From Gracilimonas sp040877545 (lineage in GTDB: Bacteria; Bacteroidota; Rhodothermia; Balneolales; Balneolaceae), in NCBI GenBank assembly GCA_040877545.1, contig JBBDNN010000064.1, positions 18,423 through 82,422 on the forward strand: a stretch of 64,000 nt of DNA, in the 5' to 3' direction. The notes beneath the pieces were generated by a model that worked only from the letters and a program-made list of their open reading frames with translations, ran no database searches and was not told the origin of the DNA. Each line of letters opens with the position of its first letter. Positions within the stretch are counted from its first letter, which is position 1. Both the position numbers and the translations under genes were made by a program. Below, piece after piece: positions 45,758 through 56,109 of this stretch.

Positions 45758-46594
45758 ATGGCATACGATACTGTAGAACAATTCAGGAAAAAAAGAGATG
45801 AGGCTGTCGCATTTATACAGGATGAGACGGATTTTCAGCCTGAATACTTGCTTATTCTGGGAACAGGCCTGGGGCAGCTGGCCGAAGAAATTGAACCGGT
45901 TCATACCATCAGCTATTCTGAGATCCCCCACTTTCCGGTTTCCACCGTAGAAAGTCATTCCGGGAAATTAATTTTTGGAAAACTGGGCGGCAAAAATGTT
46001 GTGGCAATGCAGGGAAGGTTTCATTTTTATGAAGGCTATAGCATGCAGCAAATTGCATTTCCGGTTAGGGTGGCAAAATTTCTTGGAGTGCAAAGCTTGT
46101 TAGTAAGTAATGCCTGTGGTGGATTAAATACCAATTATTGCCGCGGTGATATCATGCTGATTACCGACCATATCAACTTTTTAGGTGATAACCCGCTAAT
46201 TGGCCCAAATGATGATGAGCTTGGCCCGCGCTTTCCAGATATGAGTGAACCGTATACCGAACGGCTTTTGGAGCTGGCTGAAAACGTAGCGCTCGAACAA
46301 TCAATAAAAATGCATCAGGGGGTGTATATGGCAGTTTCTGGTCCTATGCTGGAGACTAAGGCAGAATATCGCTACATGCGCCAGCTGGGCGCCGATGTTG
46401 TGGGAATGAGCACCGTTCCTGAAGTTATTTCAGCGGTACATATGGGAATGGATGTATTGGGTATCTCTGTTATCACAGACGAATGTTTCCCTGATGCGCT
46501 GGAGCCGGTAAATATAGAGGATGTACTAGCGGCCGCAGCTATGGCTGAACCGAAATTGACGCAGATAATTATTAGTGTTTTGGAAAGGTTATAG
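45758..46594 (+). CDS. punA: Purine nucleoside phosphorylase (PNP family II)
   Basis: 278 residues of the trimeric inosine/guanosine phosphorylase type. Motifs: LGTGLGQLAEEI, VESHSGKLIFG, MQGRFHFYEGY, VSNACGGLN and the DHINFLGDNPLIGPN segment. It splits purine nucleosides with phosphate to free base and ribose-1-phosphate in the cytoplasm. Confidence 0.93.
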   Translation: MAYDTVEQFRKKRDEAVAFIQDETDFQPEYLLILGTGLGQLAEEIEPVHTISYSEIPHFPVSTVESHSGKLIFGKLGGKNVVAMQGRFHFYEGYSMQQIAFPVRVAKFLGVQSLLVSNACGGLNTNYCRGDIMLITDHINFLGDNPLIGPNDDELGPRFPDMSEPYTERLLELAENVALEQSIKMHQGVYMAVSGPMLETKAEYRYMRQLGADVVGMSTVPEVISAVHMGMDVLGISVITDECFPDALEPVNIEDVLAAAAMAEPKLTQIIISVLERL

Positions 46595-46692
46595 CAATTA
46601 TTTTTCCACAAAAAGCGTTATTTTTCCACAAAGTATTGCATTAGTACTATTAATTGCTTTCATATAATAAAACTGAAATCAAAAGGCCTTTC

Positions 46693-47475
46693 ATGAATAT
46701 GAATTTTGATGGATTCGAGGACGATCAGTGGGACGAATTCAAGTGGGAATCTCACTTAAACGAGGTTGAGAAGAAAAGTGAACAACTTCGAAAATTTATA
46801 GCTTCCGATCATAAAGGAAATACTCCGCGCTGGATTACTTTATTAAAAGAAAGTCAAAATGAAGATGATGCCTATGAAGCTTTTGTTGAAGAAGAGCTGT
46901 TAATGGATGAAGCCTATTTTCCCGAAGAAGAGGATGATTGGGAAGATGACGAAGATGAGTTTGATGATGAAGACTTTCTATTTGGTGCTTCAGACGAGTT
47001 TATGGGTTTCGAAGAAGAAGATGAATTTGATGATTATGATGAAGGCGAAGATTGGAAAAGCCTGAGTGATGATTACATGTATTCCGATTTCGGTTCGCTT
47101 GAGAATCTCACCACCTACTACGAAGCCAAAGAACTTGCCGTTAAAATCCTTAAATGGGCCGAGCAAATTCCGGCAAAATCTCAGTCTAATGATTTTCAGG
47201 AGTTTGTAAGCGAATCCCTTAAGATTGGCGCCAAATTAGCCGGAGGCCATTCCTTTGGATTTGAGCCGGATTACATCGGGGCTAATATCGCGTATTCCAA
47301 AAAAGCGCTGGGAAATGCCAATCGTGCGCTGGAACTGATTCAATCTCTGAAAAAGAAGTCTTTCTTTCAGAAAAAAGATTATACCCAAATTCATGAAAGG
47401 CTTTTTGAGCTAAGAAATGATATCGGCGTGTATATTCAGGAGCTCAGAGATCAATTCCGCCTGGGGTTGGAATAA
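46693..47475 (+). CDS. Acidic hypothetical protein
   Basis: 260 residues from the ATG at 46693, which follows a purine-rich AAAAGG; an upstream ATG at 46654 lacks such a site. Residues 75-135 are extremely acidic (EEDDWEDDEDEFDDEDF). The C-terminal half is helical. No known domain was recognised. It stands between two convergent genes and ends at a long inverted repeat. Confidence 0.7.
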   Translation: MNMNFDGFEDDQWDEFKWESHLNEVEKKSEQLRKFIASDHKGNTPRWITLLKESQNEDDAYEAFVEEELLMDEAYFPEEEDDWEDDEDEFDDEDFLFGASDEFMGFEEEDEFDDYDEGEDWKSLSDDYMYSDFGSLENLTTYYEAKELAVKILKWAEQIPAKSQSNDFQEFVSESLKIGAKLAGGHSFGFEPDYIGANIAYSKKALGNANRALELIQSLKKKSFFQKKDYTQIHERLFELRNDIGVYIQELRDQFRLGLE

Positions 47476-47479
47476 TAAC

Positions 47480-47531
47480 GTGTTTAGGTGTTAACGTGTT
47501 ACAGATCTTAAACACGTTAACACCTAAACAC
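47480..47531. terminator. Bidirectional terminator-like perfect inverted repeat
   Basis: GTGTTTAGGTGTTAACGTGTT (47480-47500) and its exact complement (47511-47531), with a 10-base loop. It lies exactly between two convergent stop codons. The T-run is short (TTTCTT), so termination is inferred from position and stem strength. Confidence 0.6.
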
Positions 47532-47535
47532 TTTC

Positions 47536-48543
47536 TTACCAGATAGCTACTTCATTATTTCCTTCAGAGTCTGCTGCGGCGCGGAACATTGAGCCGGTAT
47601 TTGTTTTCATGGAAAAGTTGCCATATTTATCAACGGCGATAAAACCGGCATCACCCGGCTCAAGCACATCATCAACCAGGTAATTCATCGACTCATTTAA
47701 ACTTGCCTCTTTGTACTCCATATATGCCGCCAATGTATGAGCCGACACATTAAGCATGATCTTTTCACCCCAGCCGGTAGCTGATACGGCTACTAAATTA
47801 TTGGCATAAGTACCGGAGCCGATAATAGGAACATCTCCCACGCGGCCAAATTTTTTGTTGGTCATTCCCCCTGTTGAGGTTGCGGCGGCCAGCTTTCCTT
47901 CTTTATCTAAAGCTACCGCACCAACGGTTCCGAACTTCCATGCCTTTTGTTCATCAGGCTCTATTAAACTGCTGGATTGTTCTTCAGCCTGTGCCCTTTT
48001 CAGGGATTGATATCTTTTTTCGGTATAGAAGTATTCTGGATCCACGCGTTCTACGTCTGTCTGGTCAGCAAAAGTTTCAGCCCCGTCACCGGCAAAAAAG
48101 ACATGCTTTGAGTCGGTCATTACTTTTCGGGCCAAAGAAATTGGGTTTTTGACCGTGGTTACGCCAGTAATTGCACCAGCATTTAAAGTGGCGCCATCCA
48201 TGATGGCTGCATCCAGTTCATTTTTTTCTTCGGCGGTAAATACCGCACCTTTCCCGGCGTTAAACATATCATGATCTTCCATATAATTCACCGTTTTTTC
48301 AACGGCATCTAAGGCCGAACCACCATTTTCAAGGATTTGCGAGCCAATGGTTACTGCTTCTTCAAGTGCAGAGAAATAGGCTTCTTTTTCATCCTCCGGC
48401 ATATCTTCGGAAACATATCCCGCGCCACCATGCAGAGCTATAGACCATTCTTTTTGATTGTTTGCAGGAGAGTTTTCCTGTGTCTGACAAGCTGAGAATA
48501 TGAGTAGGAATGAAAATGATGCAAATGCAGCTAAATATTTCAT
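47536..48543 (-). CDS. Isoaspartyl peptidase/type-2 L-asparaginase, lipoprotein-like
   Basis: 335 residues. A signal peptide ends in LIFSAC (lipobox, Cys 19), so it is exported, unusual for the cytosolic family. The Ntn-hydrolase core is clear: ALHGGAG, GKGAVFTAEEKNELDAAIMDG and the autocleavage site GTVGAVALD (Thr as catalytic nucleophile), then GGMTNKKFGRVGDVPIIGSGT. It hydrolyses beta-aspartyl peptides or asparagine. Confidence 0.9.
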   Translation of the reverse strand: MKYLAAFASFSFLLIFSACQTQENSPANNQKEWSIALHGGAGYVSEDMPEDEKEAYFSALEEAVTIGSQILENGGSALDAVEKTVNYMEDHDMFNAGKGAVFTAEEKNELDAAIMDGATLNAGAITGVTTVKNPISLARKVMTDSKHVFFAGDGAETFADQTDVERVDPEYFYTEKRYQSLKRAQAEEQSSSLIEPDEQKAWKFGTVGAVALDKEGKLAAATSTGGMTNKKFGRVGDVPIIGSGTYANNLVAVSATGWGEKIMLNVSAHTLAAYMEYKEASLNESMNYLVDDVLEPGDAGFIAVDKYGNFSMKTNTGSMFRAAADSEGNNEVAIW

Positions 48544-48637
48544 ATGAATATCTTTGATTTGAAGAAAGGGACTATAATAAGCAATCTTTGAAGATTAAAG
48601 CAGGGTTTTAGTATCTATATAATTACCGCTGGAGATT

Positions 48638-49384
48638 TTAGATTTCTCCCATATATTCAACATTACCATTTTGATCAAGCTTGAATGAATATTCATCATG
48701 CCTAATACATCCCGAAGGACAATCTCCATAGGAATGAATAAAAGTAACTTCATAGTACATATCCTTTTTCTGAAATATTATGTCACCGCCATCTCCCACC
48801 ATGCCGTTAATTTCAGCATATAAAAAATAAGACGTTTCTTCCAATAGTTGCGTAATTCTTAGAGTATTTACTGCTGTATCTGTATCAAGAACAAAAGTAA
48901 GGGTTCTCTCATCATTATGAGACCAATCATAAATTTTTGAAATAGCAAAATCATTTTCAACTAAGATATTATCAACTTCATTTAAGCCGGTTAAGATTAC
49001 CGAGTCTTTCCAAGCCTCAAGAAAAGGAGCCTGGCTATTTGGTTGCGCAATTATTCCATGAAGATTTCTGTAATCAAAAACCCGCAGTTCTTGTATAATT
49101 TCTTGATTCTTACCTGCATCAGAATTCAAGATAACAGCCAAAGCATTGTAGTAGAAATCAATAGCTTGTGCTGGAATATTTATAAAGGTAGAATCCTGTG
49201 AATATAAATCTCTGAAAGCGAGAAGCTCAGCATTGTTTTGAGTTATTTCCTTTTGAGTGGAGGACAGCTGTGAATCATCCGGAGTTTTCTTAAGCCAGTC
49301 AAAATCATCCGCACCGGTTGTTGAGGAACAACTAACTAATATTGTTTGAATGAAAAAGAAGAAAAATATATAGAAGTATTTCAT
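48638..49384 (-). CDS. Hypothetical lipoprotein
   Basis: 248 residues from the ATG at 49384, which gives a proper signal peptide ending in ILVSC (Cys 18); the longer open frame starts inside the terminator region and is rejected. The mature part has no known domain. A CPSGCIRHDEY motif near the C-terminus is distinctive but unassigned. Confidence 0.65.
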   Translation of the reverse strand: MKYFYIFFFFFIQTILVSCSSTTGADDFDWLKKTPDDSQLSSTQKEITQNNAELLAFRDLYSQDSTFINIPAQAIDFYYNALAVILNSDAGKNQEIIQELRVFDYRNLHGIIAQPNSQAPFLEAWKDSVILTGLNEVDNILVENDFAISKIYDWSHNDERTLTFVLDTDTAVNTLRITQLLEETSYFLYAEINGMVGDGGDIIFQKKDMYYEVTFIHSYGDCPSGCIRHDEYSFKLDQNGNVEYMGEI

Positions 49385-49447
49385 AGGTGCTAAATTTTTA
49401 ATTTGAATATGAAATATTGCAGACTGAATGATAACTAATAACCACCA

Positions 49448-49476
49448 TAAAAAAAGCCGCCCCTTTCGAGGCGGCT
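49448..49476 (-). terminator. Intrinsic terminator of the YceI gene
   Basis: On the minus strand AGCCGCC, an eight-base loop, GGCGGCT and a T-run of seven follow the YceI stop at 49494 after 18 bp. A classical Rho-independent terminator. Confidence 0.85.
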
Positions 49477-49493
49477 CCAACAAGCCAAAAATT

Positions 49494-50018
49494 TTAGCTC
49501 TTTACAACTTGTACGTTCATCAGCAGCTTAATGTTGTCGCCAACAACTACACTTCCAGCTTCTGTTACTGCATTCCATTTCAGGCCAAATTCTTTTCTGT
49601 TTAAGGTGCCTGAGATTTCGAATCCGGCTTTTGTTTGTCCGTAAGGATCATCAACCGTTCCGCCATGCTCTGCTTGCAGAGTCACTTCCCGGGTTACATC
49701 ACGAATGGTGAGCTTTCCATTTAGTTCATAAGAATTACCGCCGGTATTTTTGAATGAAGTTGATTCAAAACTCAATTTCGGGTATGCCTCAGCATTGAAA
49801 AAATCATCCGACTTTAAATGAGTATCACGATCTTCATTATTTGTGGTAATGCTGTTAATGTCAGCATCGAAAGAAACATCAGCGCCATCGAATGAATCGC
49901 CTTTTGTTTCAATCTTACCATTAAAAGTTTTGAAGTTTCCAGTCACAGTCGAGATTACAAGATGTTTTGCCTTGAATTGAACTTCTGTGTGAGTAGGGTC
50001 TATGTTCCAGGTTGCCAT
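49494..50018 (-). CDS. YceI-like lipocalin protein
   Basis: 174 residues. The family pattern is TWNIDPTHTEVQFKAKHL at the start, then GTFxxFNG-like GNFKTFNGKI, ITTNNEDRDTHLKSDDFF and a C-terminal GFEISGTLNRKEFGLKW. No signal peptide is present, so unlike E. coli YceI it should be cytosolic. It probably binds a polyisoprenoid-like or other hydrophobic ligand. Confidence 0.88.
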   Translation of the reverse strand: MATWNIDPTHTEVQFKAKHLVISTVTGNFKTFNGKIETKGDSFDGADVSFDADINSITTNNEDRDTHLKSDDFFNAEAYPKLSFESTSFKNTGGNSYELNGKLTIRDVTREVTLQAEHGGTVDDPYGQTKAGFEISGTLNRKEFGLKWNAVTEAGSVVVGDNIKLLMNVQVVKS

Positions 50019-50241
50019 AAATAATAGATTTAAGTTAAATAGTTTAATATTGAATCAAATATATAGCTTGTTAACCTTTTAGAGCAATAGATAATTCCTA
50101 TCGGCTAATTATTAAAAGCTAATCACTCGTAGAAAAAAACAGAAGGGTTTAATAAACCAGTAGTCAAAATCTGTAAAGATATGGCAGCTTATTTACTCGG
50201 CTTCTTCATAGTTACTATTTTAAAGAAGCTAAAAATTAACT

Positions 50242-52620
50242 ATGACTTCATCATTAAGAGAGGAAACAGCCTCACTCCTTGTTTTATTAATATTTTCGGT
50301 TGGCTTCTTTTCGCCAAGCCTGGCGCAGGAAACTGCCATTAGCGGAAATATTTATAACAAAGAAGAAAAACCAATTCCTTTTGCAACCATTGCCACTTAC
50401 GACTCAACGGGCGAAAACCTGATTACTGGAACGCAATCGGATGAAACCGGCACCTTTTATCTTGAGTTAGATCCGGGTGATTATCTACTTCACATTTCAT
50501 CTGTTTCATACGAAGAATTTGAGGAGGTAATATCTTTAGAAGCCGGGGAGATCAGAGATTTCCCGGAAATAATATTAGAACAAAGCCCTGAAAGCCTGGA
50601 TGATATCGATATAGAGGCAGAGCGATCCCAAATGCAGCTCGATTTTGATAAAAGAGTTTTTCAGGTAGGTACAGATGTAACAACGGTGGGTGGCTCGGCT
50701 ATTGATGTGCTGGATAATGTACCTTCAATTACCACAGATATTGAAGGTAATGTGAGCCTACGCGGAAGTGAAGGTGTGCGAATCTTAATTAACGGCAAAC
50801 CATCCAGTACTTATAGTAATGGCTCGGGTGCTCTTAGAGGTTTACCGGCTAATATGATTGAAGAAATCGAGGTTATCACAAATCCTTCGGCCCGATATGA
50901 AGCGGAAGGCTCCGCAGGTATTATAAATATTATACTTAAAAAGAACGAAGAGCTCGGGTTTAATGGAAATATTGCTGCGGGTATTGGCTATCCAGGCAGG
51001 TATGAGACTTCATCCAGTCTAAATTACAGGGTTAACAATATTAACTGGTTTTTAAACACAAGTATAGATTATGACGCTGATAGCCGTTCAAGCTGGTCAT
51101 TCCAGCGGTACTCCTCAGCCGATACTTCTTATATGTATCGCGAAAACAGCAGTTCTGAAGATTGGGAAATTGACGGAAATATCCGCTTCGGTGCCGACTT
51201 CTACCTTACCACCAGGCAAACATTAACAGCAAGTGTGGCAATGGACATGGAATATGAGGAAGATGAAAGGGTGGTAAATTATACAGATTTGACGATTGAA
51301 GATGAGGTTATTCAAGATGTACGCAGAAATGATTTTACGGAAGAAGATGAAAGTGATTTTGAATTTGAAATGCAGTACGAGAATCTTATTGATGAGGATG
51401 AACATGCATTAACAGCCGACTTTGATATAGACATCAGCATAGAAAAAGAGCGGTCTGATCTTAATGAAATTATTGAGGAAGGATTAGGAGAGCCTTTGCT
51501 TCAGCGTACTACAAATAGAGAATCAGAGACAGATTACAGGTTAAGAGCTGATTATAAGCGGCCACTTTCAGAAGAGTCCAAGATAGAGGCAGGTATAAAT
51601 TCATCCTACGAGTATCTCGAAAATGAATTTGTTGCTGAAGAACAACAAAATAATGAATGGGTACTACTCGATACTTTTAATGACAACTTTACCTACCACG
51701 AAATAGTAAATGCAGCCTATGGAATTTTTTCTACAAGATTTGGAAAATTTTCCACTCAGTTAGGCTTAAGGTTAGAACAGACTATTATAGATACAAAACT
51801 GAGAAGTTCGGGTGAGGGAAGTGAGCAATAGTACCTGCAATTGTTTCCAAGCCTGTTTTTGAATTACGAATTTAATGAGCAACAGTCGGTACAAACAAGT
51901 TACAGCCGAAGAATCCGACGGCCCTGGTCTCGTATGTTGCTGCCATTTTCCAGCTTCTCCGATTCCAGAACAGAATCAACCGGAAATCCCAACCTGAGAC
52001 CGGAATTCAGCAATTCTTATGATGTGAGTTTTTTGCAGTATTGGAATACCGGGTCCCTTTTATCCAGTCTTTATATTCGCCATACAGAAGATGAATTTGA
52101 GCGTATAACTATTTTGGGGGATGATGGAATTACCAGGCGATTTCCAATTAATCTCTCTACAGAAATATCATGGGGCCTGGAGTTTTCAGCAGAACAGGAT
52201 TTTATGGACGTTTTAGCTATTACTGGAAATGCCAACTTCTTTAAAATGAATTCTAAAGGAACCTATGAGGGGGAAGACTTTTCCAGTGAGACACAAGCTT
52301 TCTATGGACGGCTAGGTGTTCAGTGGGATATTACCGATGAGTTTAGATATCAGGCGAACATGCGTTACAGAGGGCCTCGAAGGACCACTCAAGGCCGCAG
52401 AGGTCCCCGAACCAGTGTAAATTCCGGAATTGCTTACCAGGTATTTGACGGCCGGGGTGTGGCTTCATTTAATGTAAGAGATCTGTTTAACAGCAGGAAT
52501 AGCAAAAGAACGATAGAAAATCCTGATTTTTATTCAGAAAGTGAAAGTAGATGGTCCACACGTTCATTCATGCTCACCTTTACATGGTATTTTAATAAGG
52601 ACAGCAAGTCAGGAAGGTAA
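50242..52620 (+). pseudogene. Outer-membrane receptor with in-frame stop
   Basis: Two open stretches, 50242-51831 and 51841-52620, lie in the same frame and are separated only by a TAG at 51829-51831. Together they form an 800-residue outer-membrane protein: signal peptide, a carboxypeptidase-regulatory-like domain (about 30-120), a plug (GGSAIDVLDNVPSITT), then the OMP beta-barrel of the non-SusC Oar/TonB-like type, ending in aromatic RSFMLTFTWYF. Either a nonsense mutation or a read error; if real, only a barrel-truncated form is made. Confidence 0.8.
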
Positions 52621-52704
52621 AACAAATTTCAATTTTGCCGGGGTTCTTTTAAAGTTCACAAATAATTAGTTCCTTTAAATACCCTTTAAACAAAACCGAG
52701 ACTT

Positions 52705-53112
52705 ATGCTAAAGAGAATTCTCTCCACAAATGTAAATGAATTTATTGACCTTCACTTATCAGTTTTGCTCCTCAGGGTGAGTGCCGGTGCTTTAATTTTT
52801 ACCCATGGCCTCCCAAAGCTAATTAAAGTATTTTCCGGTGATTTTTCCTTTGGAGACCCCATTGGCCTGGGGCCGGAACTCTCACTGATCCTGTCTGCTT
52901 TTGCGGAAGGTATTTGTGGCCTTTTACTGGTTTTTGGAGTAGGAACTAGGCTGGTATCTATTGTTCTTATTATCAATATGTCGACAGCCTTTTTCTTTGC
53001 ACATGCAGCAGATCCTTTTGCTACAAAAGAAAAGGCACTGCTGTTTCTATTGCTGTTTGTAATACTGTTATTTACCGGCGGCGGGAAATATTCTGTGGAC
53101 AAAAAGCTTTAA
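52705..53112 (+). CDS. DoxX-family membrane protein
   Basis: 135 residues with four membrane helices. LRVSAGALIFTHGLPKL and then AEGICGLLLVFGVGTRLVSI carry the DoxX pattern. Members take part in redox or quinol-related membrane complexes. A strong terminator follows. Confidence 0.85.
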   Translation: MLKRILSTNVNEFIDLHLSVLLLRVSAGALIFTHGLPKLIKVFSGDFSFGDPIGLGPELSLILSAFAEGICGLLLVFGVGTRLVSIVLIINMSTAFFFAHAADPFATKEKALLFLLLFVILLFTGGGKYSVDKKL

Positions 53113-53138
53113 AGTAAAATAGGAAAATAAAGCTATAG

Positions 53139-53176
53139 AACAGGAACGGAGTCTTTAGGCTTTATTCCTGTTTTTT
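53139..53176 (+). terminator. Intrinsic terminator of the DoxX gene
   Basis: AACAGGAA (53139-53146) and TTCCTGTT (53165-53172) with a T-run to 53176. It also serves the convergent ATP-grasp gene, whose stop lies at 53175. Confidence 0.8.
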
Positions 53177-54290
53177 ACTTTATATACCGTGCTAATTCTG
53201 GCATAGGGTCACCAATTCTGTCCCACAAATCAGTGTATACCGAAGAATTATTTTGATATAATTTTGTGGGTGAGAATATTTTTTTAAAATAGTATCGCAA
53301 TGAATCCCTTCCCGCGAAATAAATAATTTTTTTATACTCCGGCCGGTTAAACGGAACATCAAAGGCTGAGAGAAAACACAATAAGATAAAATCTACACCG
53401 GCTGCTTTTGAGCCTAATACAGAAAACCAGAACCGGGCGTTGAAGTCAACAAGTTTTGGCTGGTTATCTCTTTTATCTATGCGGTAATCCAGATGTGCAA
53501 CACCGCTGTAGCCGGTTTTTTCAATTAGTCTGCGGGTCTGTTCAAAAACAGCATCATTGTCAATAAATTTGATAGCTGTGGCAACACCATATTCTTTATG
53601 TCCCAATACCTTTTGGATAGTATATGCTTTAATATGACCATCAACGGCCAGCACACTGCACCCTACATCCTGACCGGGTATTAATTCCTGCAAGATGTAT
53701 TTATCTGTATCAATATCTGCGGTTTTTTCAATTAAAGCCTCGCTTGAATTAATTTTTATGATACCGTCACCAGATGACCCGATTATGGGTTTTAATAACA
53801 GTGGAAAGAAATCCGCATCTATTTCTTTTGGGTCAGTTGTAGCTAAATGCCAGGTTTCAGGATTAGGAAAATTATAAGCAGTTAATAACTCTGCCATTAG
53901 GTCCTTTCTTTCAAGCTGATCATAAATATTCAATTCAGGGAGCGGGGGTAAATGAACAATTTTTTTCAATTCCTCTTTAAGTGAAGCTAAATTTCGTACA
54001 GAATTATCGCCAACCGGTAACAAAATATCCGCATTGGTTTCTTGTATTTTGGCTTTCAATTTGTCGGGAAAATCATCATTCCACGAATTGAAATAATGGC
54101 GTGAGGCAATATACCTCGATCGCTCTGATATAGATTTCTTTCTTTCCAGAGGTGAGAAGGTGTGTATTTTTGCGTTGGGTAAAACAACACCCAATGAACG
54201 GATAATAGGTAAAGCAATAATATTTTCAGCCCCACAAAGCAAAATTGAGGTGATTTTGGTCATGCTTAGTCTCTCTTGATAATTTTCCAT
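53175..54290 (-). CDS. ATP-grasp ligase-like protein
   Basis: 371 residues (an internal ATG at 54263, MTKITSILLCG, is a plausible alternative start). N-terminal Rossmann-like pre-ATP-grasp part, then the ATP-grasp fold: FPLLLKPIIGSSGDGI (nucleotide lysine and glycine loop, about 167-182), LQELIPGQDVGCSV, and the catalytic acidic KLVDFNARFW. It belongs to the carbamoyl-phosphate-synthase-like group that joins a carboxylate to an amine. Substrate unknown. Confidence 0.85.
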   Translation of the reverse strand: MENYQERLSMTKITSILLCGAENIIALPIIRSLGVVLPNAKIHTFSPLERKKSISERSRYIASRHYFNSWNDDFPDKLKAKIQETNADILLPVGDNSVRNLASLKEELKKIVHLPPLPELNIYDQLERKDLMAELLTAYNFPNPETWHLATTDPKEIDADFFPLLLKPIIGSSGDGIIKINSSEALIEKTADIDTDKYILQELIPGQDVGCSVLAVDGHIKAYTIQKVLGHKEYGVATAIKFIDNDAVFEQTRRLIEKTGYSGVAHLDYRIDKRDNQPKLVDFNARFWFSVLGSKAAGVDFILLCFLSAFDVPFNRPEYKKIIYFAGRDSLRYYFKKIFSPTKLYQNNSSVYTDLWDRIGDPMPELARYIK

Positions 54291-54586
54291 ATATCTATTT
54301 AGTAGTTCCTTTCGCTGATTTTGTTTCCATAAAACTGGAAGAAAATCGCCATTAGCAAAGTTTTAGAGGGTCAAGAGAGGCCTATAAACTCTTGATAAAG
54401 GATATGGATTCCACCCAAAAGACTATAATACTCCGGCTTTAATAAACTTTCCTCTGTCAAAAGAGATCTCCTTACCTCTTCCATTCCGATTTATCCCAAG
54501 CTTTTGCCTCTTATAAAGCCTGAGCGATTGCTTAATGACTATCCCTACTTATCACTTTTCAAGAACTATCTAATACAAGAATAGCT

Positions 54587-55257
54587 ATGGCAAGAAATAT
54601 TTTTATCTCTTACAAATACAAAGACAACCAAGTTGCTCCCTTTTTGGCAAATCAACTTTCAGGTGTTGAATCAATTGCCAGAAATTATGTTGATAAACTT
54701 CAGAAGTACCTTAAGGAAGAAGATCATATTAATCTAGGAGAGAAAGATGGTGAAAGTTTAGAGGATTTTACTGATGATACTATCAAAACAAAGCTGAAGG
54801 ATAAAGTTCGTCAAAGCAGTATAACAATTGTTCTTATTTCTAAAGGAATGAAAGAAAATGGCAAACCTGAAAATGAGCAGTGGATTCCTTGGAGATTTCT
54901 TACTCATTAAGGACAACAACAGTGCAAAATCGCAAGAGTAACAGAAACGCTATACTCGGAGTTGTTATACCTGACGAAAATAATTCATATGATTGGTATT
55001 ACAGAGATAATCCTGAATGTAATTCAATAACTCATTTCACCGGACAGCTAATTGAAATGTTAAAAGAAAACATGTTCAATTTGAAAAATCCAAAGACCAG
55101 AGAGTGCAACGGATCTAAAATCACAGAAGGTGATGCTTCATACATCAAAACTGTCAAATGGTCAAAATTTATAGCTTCTTCTAATTGGTATATTGAAAAA
55201 GCAATCGAGATTCGTAATAAAGCGGATGAATATAAATTAAAAGTTCAGCTAAATTGA
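54587..55257 (+). pseudogene. TIR-like (DUF1863/ThsB-type) protein, frameshifted
   Basis: The first frame (54587-54910) starts RNIFISYKYKDNQ and continues to SSITIVLISKGM and WIPW, the opening of a MTH538/ThsB TIR-like domain. The expected next motif, EISYSLR, and the C-terminal half (to 55257) lie in the neighbouring frame. One missing G near 54893 (CCTTGG|GAGATT) reconciles both. ThsB-type proteins produce cyclic-ADP-ribose-like signals in Thoeris defence; no ThsA partner is in the window. The 54291-54586 gap upstream holds nothing recognisable. Confidence 0.75.
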
Positions 55258-55383
55258 GCGAATGAAATTAATGGTAATTTAACCATAGCAAAATATTATA
55301 TAAGCGATAAAATAAATATTATTTGTCCAGTTTTTTAGCTAAAAAACTGGACATTCTCTTTCTTTTAGTAGATATTAATATCT

Positions 55384-56109
55384 ATGAAGATAACTGAATA
55401 TATAGGATTTATAGTTGATCGTATGCCCAAGGGATATGTGTTCACCTATGAGGATTTTTATGAAGAGGTGAAAAAGAAGGAAGCTATCATAAAAGCTCTG
55501 AACCGTATGGCCGATTCAGGTAAAATTGCCAAGCTGAGCAAAGGGAAATACTACAAACCGGAAAAAACTTCTTTCGGAGAGTTGCAGCCCAATCAGTACC
55601 AGGTGGTCAAGGACCTGATGGAAGAAGCCGGCAACGTCACCGGCTATCTCACTGGCTACAGCATCTATAACGAACTGGGGCTAACCACCCAGGTTAGTAA
55701 CACCATTCAGATCGGCAAGAATGCAGTTCGCCCCAAATTAAAACGGGGGAAATATACCATTCGGTTTGTCCGGCAAAAAAATACCATCACCAAAGAAAAC
55801 ATCCCGCTGCTGCAGATCCTGGATTCCATTCGCTACATTAAAAAAATCCCGGATACCACTATCGAGAAATCCACAAATCGGTTAAAAAATATCGTTGGCA
55901 ATCTTTCAGAAGAAGACAAACAATCCATCGTGAGGCTTGCAAAGAAATCTCCACCTTCAACAAGAGCCTTGCTGGGAGCTATATTGGAAGAATTGAAGCA
56001 TAAAAAATACACGGAAAAACTGCGAAGCTCCTTAAATCCCATTACAACCTATAACTTGCCGGGCGTATCTGAGGTGCTGTCTGTGGCGGAAAACTGGAAC
56101 ATCAAATGA
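55384..56109 (+). CDS. AbiEi-like antitoxin (DUF6088)
   Basis: 241 residues. An N-terminal winged helix-turn-helix (MADSGKIAKLSKGKYYKP) and the mid-protein GYLTGYSIYNELGLTTQVS, about residues 78-97, are typical of DUF6088/AbiEi antitoxins. It shares a 4-bp overlap (ATGA) with the AbiEii-like toxin gene. AbiE modules are type IV toxin-antitoxin phage-defence systems in which the antitoxin represses the promoter. Confidence 0.85.
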   Translation: MKITEYIGFIVDRMPKGYVFTYEDFYEEVKKKEAIIKALNRMADSGKIAKLSKGKYYKPEKTSFGELQPNQYQVVKDLMEEAGNVTGYLTGYSIYNELGLTTQVSNTIQIGKNAVRPKLKRGKYTIRFVRQKNTITKENIPLLQILDSIRYIKKIPDTTIEKSTNRLKNIVGNLSEEDKQSIVRLAKKSPPSTRALLGAILEELKHKKYTEKLRSSLNPITTYNLPGVSEVLSVAENWNIK

